Positions 1 through 9,300 of a DNA stretch of 64,000 nucleotides are shown here, in pieces. Below the pieces are notes generated by a model that did not search any database, had not been told where the DNA came from, and saw nothing but the letters and a program-made list of their open reading frames with translations. The translations under genes and the position numbers were made by a program. Within the stretch, counting starts at the first letter, position 1. Each line of letters starts with the position of its first letter. The stretch spans positions 55,665,789 through 55,729,788 of the forward strand of contig OX465584.1 of the NCBI GenBank assembly GCA_950022655.1, in the 5' to 3' direction. This DNA comes from Alentia gelatinosa. Lineage: Eukaryota > Annelida > Polychaeta > Phyllodocida > Polynoidae.

Positions 1-121
1 TTCATCAGCCTTATCCCAGAATGTCATGGATATCTCATTATATTTGAATCTTTTTTATGTCAATAAACGCTGCTATTGAAAGATAAATAAATACCTTTCA
101 TTGTTACTTTTTGCTGTGAAG

Positions 122-348
122 GTTCTCGACATGGGGACCTGCTGGCTAAAGGTCCTCACGTGTACACGTTCACCTTCCCCCTGCCCAGGGAACTGCCGTC
201 GTCGTTTGAAGGAGAGTACGGGTACGTGCGGTATACGTGTAACGCCCACGTGTATCGTCCAGGGTCTACCATGCCGGACTACACGTACCACAAAATCATC
301 TCCGTCTCCCGCTGTCTGGACCTCAACGAGGAGCCGTCAGAAATCAGG
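122..348 (+). CDS. ARRDC visible exon 1: arrestin N-domain
   Basis: The exon follows an AG at 120-121 and ends before a GTCAGT donor at 349. It begins with the last two bases of a split codon and ends in phase 0. The translation contains GDLLAKGPHVYTFTFPLP and SSFEGEYGYVRY, the most conserved strands of the arrestin N domain, then SRCLDLNEEPSEIR. There is no in-frame ATG at the start, so earlier exons must lie off the left edge. Confidence 0.85.
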
Positions 349-3300
349 GTCAGTACCATGGTTTATTACCCACCAAATACGGAGTCTCCGTAGGAAATGT
401 ATAGAGCACCTGGTATCAACTACCCGGAGATTCTGACATGTGAGAATCTCCTGCAGGAGATTCCGGAGAAAAAGTCCCATCCATAATGAGGTCAAATTAT
501 CATGTACTTCAAAATCAGTTTTTGGAATGTTCATTCAAAATCAATTATTTAAAATCAGTCATAATAATCTCATTTACCATCAGAAATCACTTTCATAGCA
601 TGCTTTTCACGCTAAAATCATGGGGAAATGGCGAACTCTATTTTTGGTGTAGGTCTACACCGAATTACTGCTAGGCTTGACAGTGCTGTGGTGTTTGGAA
701 CTAAATGTCTTGCAGAAACATATCTATTGCAATAGATTTGTTATTAATCTTGAAGGTGGGTAATAAATACAATAATGACTGGTTTTGTATACGAGTGACC
801 ATAATTTCCCTATAGTTGACGAGCGATTAGCGAGGTTATTACTATGTGTCAACTGCTTGGAGATTACGGCCACTCGTATACAAAACCAGTCATTATTGTG
901 TATTCATCCTACCCAAATATAAAATCCCATAGGCTTAACATTGAGTTTCCGTATGCCACGCTGACTTGCATACAGAGTTTTTTTATGCCACTAGTGCCAT
1001 ACAGAATTGTTGTCACATAATATTCCAGAATCGAATCCTCTTCTTTCCTCTATAGCACAAAGGGACTAATTTCCTCGTATATATAATGGCTTTGAGGCCG
1101 TATACCACAGATCTGAATCCGTATACCACAGTTATGGTATCTGACAAGTTTGACATAATGGGGCATGGTTTACTGAGTCCCCATACATCTTCGATAGGTT
1201 CTTTGTACATATGATGGATAATAAAATAAATGAAATATACTGTGTCTGACACGATAACGACCACTGTTTTCCAGTCTACATTGCCAAGTAAGGCCATATG
1301 TCGTCAACAATTCATTCAAACATGTTTGATATTTAAAAACGGGGTACATACGGTGTGCCCAGTCTGAGAGGGAAACTTGCTCTCTCCACTGGCGTTTTGC
1401 CGTGTTGCGATCCTGAAGGTACGCCCAGTCTCAGAATGGGCGTACCTATATACATTGTATCGCACTGTGGAGACAGGGCTTTAGGGGTGGGATAAAGCCC
1501 TTTATTAATGTGTGTAAATCTTCTCTGTCGGGCTGGGCTTTCCTCCGTCAACCAAACGTTGGTGTTGTGGAGAGGAATTCAATCCATCTAGAAAAAATTT
1601 TGACACGGTTCTCATGTACATCCATAGTCGACTTCCAGTGACCATTTGAGCAAAACCTGCGAAAACATTCATTGAGGAATCCCCAATGATTCCCTAAACA
1701 AAGACAGGAAAGGGAGCCGTCATCTCGACCCCCCCAGTCACAGACCCAAAAATAGCTGCTATACAAACGCCTGAAGAGACATATTCTGTCAAAACTAACG
1801 AGTAAGTACGGTGGGAGTACAAATGATCACTCCCCACCCCATATGTATACACAGAACACACTCCCCCAAGCCTCCATAGAGGGCAGGAGTGGTAGCACAA
1901 AAGTTAGTTCCAGCTACTCTCACCAGATGCCACCACCACTCAGACACAGAGTGGTGGTGCCACAGGTAGAGTAAACAAAGCCAGGAACAACAGCTGCAAG
2001 GATTGGTTAATACACAGATTCAAGTGTCTTTGTCTGCTAGATCAGCCAAAGAAAACACAGGATCTAGGTCACCTGACTGCACACAACCAACCATGGTCAA
2101 GTTCTGTAACTCACAGGTAAATTTCCGCGCGAAATTCGCCGAAATCCGCGCTCAAATCGGTCACTTACTCGCTAGTCGCCAAACAGCCTTGTCCCTCACC
2201 ATAAAGCCCTTTATTATCCACCTAATAAAAAGTGTCAATAGAAAACACTTAGGGCGTTTGTATGGACATACCCGGCGCACACGGATATGTTGTATGCTCC
2301 GGGTGGCGCATACGGAAAAATAGTGCGTATGGAAAAATAGTGCATAGCTAAAACAAACTGATATTGACATGCCACTTATCCAGAAAATAGTGGATAATAA
2401 ATACAATAGAGACTGGTTTCAGATACAAGCGGTTGTATGCTCCTCGGAGTTGACTCTCCGCAATATCCTCGCGTACGCTCGGATATTACTACACGTCAAC
2501 TCCTCGGAGCATACGGCCGCTTGTATCTGAAACCAGTCAATATTGTGTATGTCTCCACTGTGCGATCCAAGGTACCAGTCGCACAGTGGAGAAAGGCCTT
2601 AATGTGGCTGACACATACGTACCATTGTGTTTCAGTCACATACGTACCATTGTGTTTCAGTCACATACGTACCATTGTGTTTCAGTCACATACGTACCAT
2701 TGTGTTTCAGTCACATACGTACCATTGTGTTTCAGTCACATACGTACCATTGTGTTTCAGTCACATACGTACCATTGTGTTTCAGTCTACAGTGATGGGG
2801 GAGGAGGTGCAGCCCGTGAGCTGCTGCTGCCTCCTGTCGGGCAGCGTGGCGGCGCGCTTCCACATGGACCGTCGGGCCTACGTGCCGGGGGAAGACCTCC
2901 GCTGGAAGGCGGAGGTACGACAAGACGTGCGCATCTCCATCGTCAAGTGCTGCTCCGTCACACTCAAACAGGTCAGTGAGAGAGCTTTCAATCTTACACT
3001 GACCCCCAGAGCGACACTACATTAGCTCTGGTCGGGTTAAATCTGTGACCACCTTGACCCAATACCGGGAAATGTCCGTAGACTGGATTGTAGTGTGTGA
3101 TTATGTGAAATATGGGAACTAAGGCAGGATGATGGTGGATTATTATGGCAGCATTTATTCCTATGTCTTCATGGTACCAAGGCTATGGTCACAGAGAGAG
3201 AAGTATGTCACAATCCCCTGTTCTTAGAAACACCACATAGAGGTCATACATGAGTAGTTGTTAGAGCTGCTCACAGATGGCAGCAGCTTACAGTAAGTGT

Positions 3301-6300
3301 GTCATGTTAACAGTAACACACATATAGAGACCAAACATTAGACAGTAGATGTAATAGTATACAAGGATACTACAGACTGGTTCCCTATCCCGATGAAATG
3401 AAATATGGGACAGGTTACGCTAACCCGTCCCATATTTCAATGGCAGAATTTAGGTTTATATGTTATCCTACCCCTGATATAATATCCCATAGGCTTAACA
3501 TTGGGTTTCCGTATGCCACGCTGACTGGCATACGGAGTTTTATATGCCACTAGTGGCATACAGCATTGTTATCAGTTAATATTCCAAAATCGAGGAGATA
3601 AAATCAAAACCTGATTCGTTTTTATCTTGGCCACCGCATTCCACTCCTGAAGTTTTGGCTGCGGACTTCACTCGGCTTCGCCTCATGAAGTCACTATGCC
3701 AAACTCCAGTCGTGGAATACGGTGGACAAGATTAAACCTCATCCAGTTTTACAATATCCCTCACAAAATTCAAACCTTTCCTTACGGAGCACTTGTGTAA
3801 TGCACGAGTCCTGAGCAAAATTTTGAATACATTAGCCACCAGAGCTACATTACGTTTGCTCTGGTGGAGTTAAATCCGCAGCCACTGTGACTCACATCCT
3901 GTATGTGTTTGTCACTCTCCCTGCACATCTTTTGTACTGACTACTACTATCCGAAAAAAGTTTGGAGGCATCCTCAGGATTCATCAGTGCAATGCCTGGA
4001 GGCATCTTCAGGATCCGCCAAGGGAATGCCTAAAGGGAAACCTAGAACTGAAAGTGGGATTCACACGATGGGATTCATGTACCTCACAGAGTGTTTGTCT
4101 CAGACAAATCCTGCAGTGATTCTGTAATTGAACACAATTTCTTCGTCTAAATTGTAGGGATCCATTTCCCTGAGACATGTTCTCCCCCTGCAATTATTGG
4201 CGACATTTTCCCTTAAAAAGGACCAGAATCTCATGAGATTTTGAACCATGCGAGGTACATGTCCTATAATTATAGTCATACCTGTTTTGTCTGTCGCATT
4301 GTATTGTACTGCTTGTGAGTGAGGTGTATCCCCACTAGGTTAAGTACCTTCATATACTTCTCATAAATTGTCTCGTCAGCGCTTTATACATGTGTGAGGC
4401 CAGGCAATGAAAACCAGCAGCCATGATAGCAGCTGATGCCATGGCCACTTTATTGGCACCAATCCGTTTGGAAAATGTACTACACAGATATCTTTGTACT
4501 TCGTTCATGTCAATAAAGAAATTCCTTAAAAAAAAAAAAAAAGTATGGATCCCACCGTGTGAATTTCACTTCGGCGTGTGTGTCACAAACTGTGTGAACA
4601 GTGATGATATACAGACAAGACTTTGTATGTGTAATATAAAGTTGGGCGTTTTTTTTTTTTTAGACTTGTTTATTTTAGAAACTTCAAACTGAAGTCCTCC
4701 CACTTGAAGCATATCATCAACTCTACATGAGTATACATGAGGGCCCGGCCTGTGGTATCAATTAACAAAAACAACAGCACAACATCAACACAACTTAAAA
4801 TAAAAAGCTTGGACTAGGAATGTTTCACCCCGCCTCATCATCTCATAATATATCACCAATTCTATAAATTAAGGTCATCTGGATGTGTTTTTTTCTGAAA
4901 AACTTGCTATGGGCGAGAGAAAGCAACAAAGTAATTAAAAAAACACAACACAGGTACAATTTATAGATCAGAAGTTATGCTTGAGGTGTTGACCAATAGA
5001 AACTTTTCTTGCAGAACTCTAAGATTTGTTTCTTCCATTGCAGTTTGTGGACTACACAGGCGTGTCGGATGCCTTTTTCTCGTCTGGAAGGTCCAAGCCT
5101 CACTTCCAGAAGATAAGCATATGCAGCAAGCACCACACCGGGCCCCGCAAGGGGGAGCCACTGATCTGGGAGGGGCACATGTCTGTGCCGCCATTACCGC
5201 CCAGTCGTCTAGACGGGTGTAAACTCATCTCCATAGCCTATGCGCTACAGGTGGGTAGATATGCTTGGTGTTGGTTCTGGACAACTCGTTCTCAACGTCT
5301 GCTGCACCCTAAAGCTGGATGCCCATCTACCGATTTAGGGTTGAACGATTAGTTCCTAAATCGTATAGGAGTCGCTCACCTTGTCGCAGGCAAATTACGT
5401 AACCCCTTGCTCGATCCGCACACTGATAAAATTGGTGTATGGTCCACTAATCGCTGGGAAGGGCAAAAACCAAACAAACCAAGTGTTCACTAATCGCTGA
5501 GTAGCCTTGCCCAGCTGTCCTACATCTAGTGACTCCGTTAGGATGGCTCGGCTGAGACAAATTACCCTCCGTTTGTCGCCGACAAACGTACATAAATGTT
5601 CCGAAATCGGTAGATGGGCATTGGGGTTTAGAAAGAAACTGATAAGTGTTTGGTTTGTGTCCTCGATCGCCATCGAGTTTGGAGTGCAAATTATTATGAA
5701 GAGGCGATAGCCGAGTGAATATTCTGAAGCATTCCAAACGTGATGGTGAACAAGGACTCAGACCAAGCACAAATATGTTTCTGAATTTGTCTTAGCTTGG
5801 AAATATATTTTTCTGTTTATCACCCGTTTAGTATGAGTTACCGTACTCGCAAGACCGTTGAGAACGAGTTCCTAAGGTTAAGACTATAGACGTATATACC
5901 AGGCACAGATAATACTTATTGTTTAGACATTTGATAAAAAGTCAATGTATCCGTAGGTTTTCCAGCATAATCAATTACCTCCCACATTACTTGGAATAAA
6001 AAGTAAACTTGTAAATAAAAAGTGCCTTAGACCCTTTCAAGTCTAAGGCAAAAAATAAAGTAATGGCAACCTTTTAAAAGATAAAAGATTTTTATGACTG
6101 CCGAGCCCCCTAGCTGATGGCCAGGGAACCAGCGTAGTACCAGCTGAACGCTATTACCCATGATGCACCAGAAAAATGGTGGGCGTTACCTGGCCTATTA
6201 TGTGGAGACATAGGCCAGGCTTCCGGGCTACTCCAGTAGTGAAGAACACCTATTTTTTCACCTCCAGTAGGGAGAACACCTACTTAGGGGTAAAATGTTA

Positions 6301-9300
6301 ACACCCAGGAAACATAATATCCATCTGCCCTCTAGATTTAATCTGTCTCTTGTTATAGGGAGCCAAAGTGAACCAGCTGAAACCACAGATACCCATTTAC
6401 AAAATAACAGTTCCGGATATAAGCGCTCAGTACTTTGACTATGTAGGTTAGAGATCTTTTAGATCCATATTTTCGATAAACTTAACAACCATCATCGTAG
6501 CTTCGAGACAGAGTTATTCAGAAACGAGAGTAGTAAACTCCACCTCAAAAGTAACAAACGAGACCAAAAACAAAAGTCTAGCCTCAAAGCCACATAGGTT
6601 TAGCACTAAGCCTCGTTCTTACTGGCCACCGGAAATGGTGTTTTGTAAACGGGTATCTGTGATTTCAGCAGGTTCACCTTGGCTCCCTATGACCTGGGAC
6701 CTGTTTCAGTAGTTTCCTGACATGTCGAGATGGCGTCTGTGACACCATACGGACAGATCACAAGATTGCAATCGATGACATGCCGAGTTTCACTCACTTC
6801 TCGTAGGAATTAGCAATGACACTTTAACATGAGTAGGGGATACATATAACCTATAATCGTTCCAAATATGAAGAAGATTGGCCACTCCGATTTTCTGATA
6901 TTTGCTAGTCTTTTTCCGCTGTTGCTTCACTGTTGGTGCCGCTGTTGATGTCTGTCTAGGCCTAATGTCACGAGCCTACTGAAACAGGTCCCTGATCGCA
7001 TGACTCTCTCACAGCATTCTATTATGACAGTGTCTAATTATTGATTCCATCCCTGCTTTTAGTTCAAGGCAGTGGTGGGTTTCGGAGCGGACATCAAAAT
7101 GATGACGAACCTGGTGATTGGTACGATACCCATGGTGAATCACTTCCGACCGCCACCTTACACAAGCGACGACAGCGGGGGACCAGCGTCGGCGTCTCTG
7201 GTACCACTGCTGCCACCTGCCGTCAACTGGAACCTGCGTAAGTATAGTTTGGCAACCAACCCATGTCTGCTCTGGGCTCCGATCTTTCGCAGCGCTAGTG
7301 CTAGACTGGTTCCCTGCCCATATGAAATAAGGGGCAGGTAACGGGTTCCACAGGCACGACCTTCAACCTTGGCTGGTGCCCGCCTGTGACTAGGGGATAC
7401 CCCAGGACCAAGCTTAGTGGTTTGGCTGGTATCCACTTGTCATACACCTAGTTCCGCCGAGCCCTCTAGTGGACTACCGGGGAACCAGGAGGCGTTACCA
7501 ATAATGCACTATAAAAATGGAACCCGTTACCTGGCCTATAGTCTTACTAGGCCAGGCTTCCAGGCTACGCTAGCGCTGGCTTAATCACTGCCCCAACCCA
7601 AAACCTGTTCCCTGGGTATCCACTAAAGACAGGGGAGACCAGCGAACATTTCAGATAAAAAACAAGGTAACTGTCCGATGTTATACACTCAAACAACTCA
7701 CATATCAGAAGTATAGAAATATGGGAATTGTTAAAGGAACTTCACAGACAATCCAGTTGTTTCTTTTTCATACTTAAACCATTTCATTATGGGAATCCAC
7801 AGTGGATTAGACTGCCCCTTCAGAGGACCACATGGGCATTGTTGACAAAACAAAGCCCTTTTCACTGTAGAAAGTAATTCCAGAGACTGTAGATATAGAT
7901 AATAACAGATAGATGATAATAGAAAATAAGAGTATTTTATTCAAATATGTTCATCTATATTTACAAGTAGACACAAATACCCCCCAAAGCCATCAGCATT
8001 TAGGATATTCCAAAAACTGGTGTAGGTTGGGGCACAGGTACAAGCGACCGCAGGAAGTAGAGCGCAGGATCTCTGCTGCGAGAGTGGGCTCCGATATAGG
8101 GGTTGATTGCGTTAAATCGCACACGGGATCACTCGGGGTGCGCTTCGATCCAGGTAGTTATGTTCTATGTAGTCTCTATAGGCAGAAATACTTGGTGATA
8201 AATATTCATAGTTAGAAAAATTGATAAAGAAACCAAGATTTATTTCATTATATTTTGAAAAAAATTAACAGGAAAGGAAATAGAAGATTGGCCTCGAGGT
8301 TAGGACATAACACACTCTCCAAGCAGTGCGACAGATCTAATAGACGAGTAACAAACAGGTCCCGCTACTGGGTCAAGGCGGCCGCTTATTTTTAAAAACT
8401 TTTGTTGTTGTTGATAAGTTTTATTCAAATTCTGAGCAAATGCACAGTTCTTCCATTTGAACATGGTTTTCACATTGCGTCTTGGATACGCAGAAAGAAA
8501 CTCCAACAAAAACACAAAAAAAAACAAAAAAAACAAAAAAAACCCCGACCAGAGCTAAGTTTATGTAGCTCTGGTTGCCAGTGTAACGTAAGTCATGTAA
8601 ATTGTCTCCAGTCCGTTCTGGAACGGAGGGACGTATGATTATTCTTTCGTCACTCAGTGATGAACGGAGTGGGTACTTCTGGTTAGTTGAAGTGAGACAT
8701 TCGCCCACAGGTATATAATAATAAAATGGGGTATATGATAGAATCCCCAGTATGTTCCAATAATACATTCTAATGTCATTGGTCATACTATAGCAATTTC
8801 ATTTACGGCATATATTTAAAGGCTATTTCTTTAAAACCTTCACTATTGTCAGACCGCGTACCTTCGATCTCTCAATTAAAGCCAATGCCCATCTACCGAT
8901 TTTGGAAATTTATGTACGTTTGTCGGTGACAAACGGGCGGTAATTTGTCTCAGGCAACCCAGGAAATGGAGTCAGTAGATGTAGCATAGCTAGGCAAGGC
9001 TTCCCACCGATTAGTGAACCACCGCCTTCAGACGTCCTTTTGTCGCCAACAAGTTGTGTTTTCAAAGTTCCAAAATCGGTGAGGATCAGTTTATCAACAT
9101 GTTGATAAATGTTGTCGGCGACAACGGAACGTTGGGAAAGGAGGGTTGATTGGTTGGCCGACAAGGGCCGATGATGGACCTTCAATAATCGCTTGGTGAG
9201 GCTTGTAGGGGGTGCCACACTTGGTTTCTTTGGTTTTTGCACTCCCGCACTGATTAGTGGACCATACACCAACGCTTGAAGGCACTGTTCCCAAATCCTA

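Noticed and set aside
2437..2979. 180-codon open frame through the 25-bp array
   Set aside because: Openness comes from a stop-free 25-bp unit; upstream it lies in a palindrome, and beyond 2786 it is not the arrestin frame.
6359..6420. Looked like an arrestin exon (TTATAGGGAGCCAAAG... after an AG)
   Set aside because: It is one arm of a 340-bp inverted repeat, has no arrestin homology, and the exons at 5044-5250 and 7063-7237 already join in phase.
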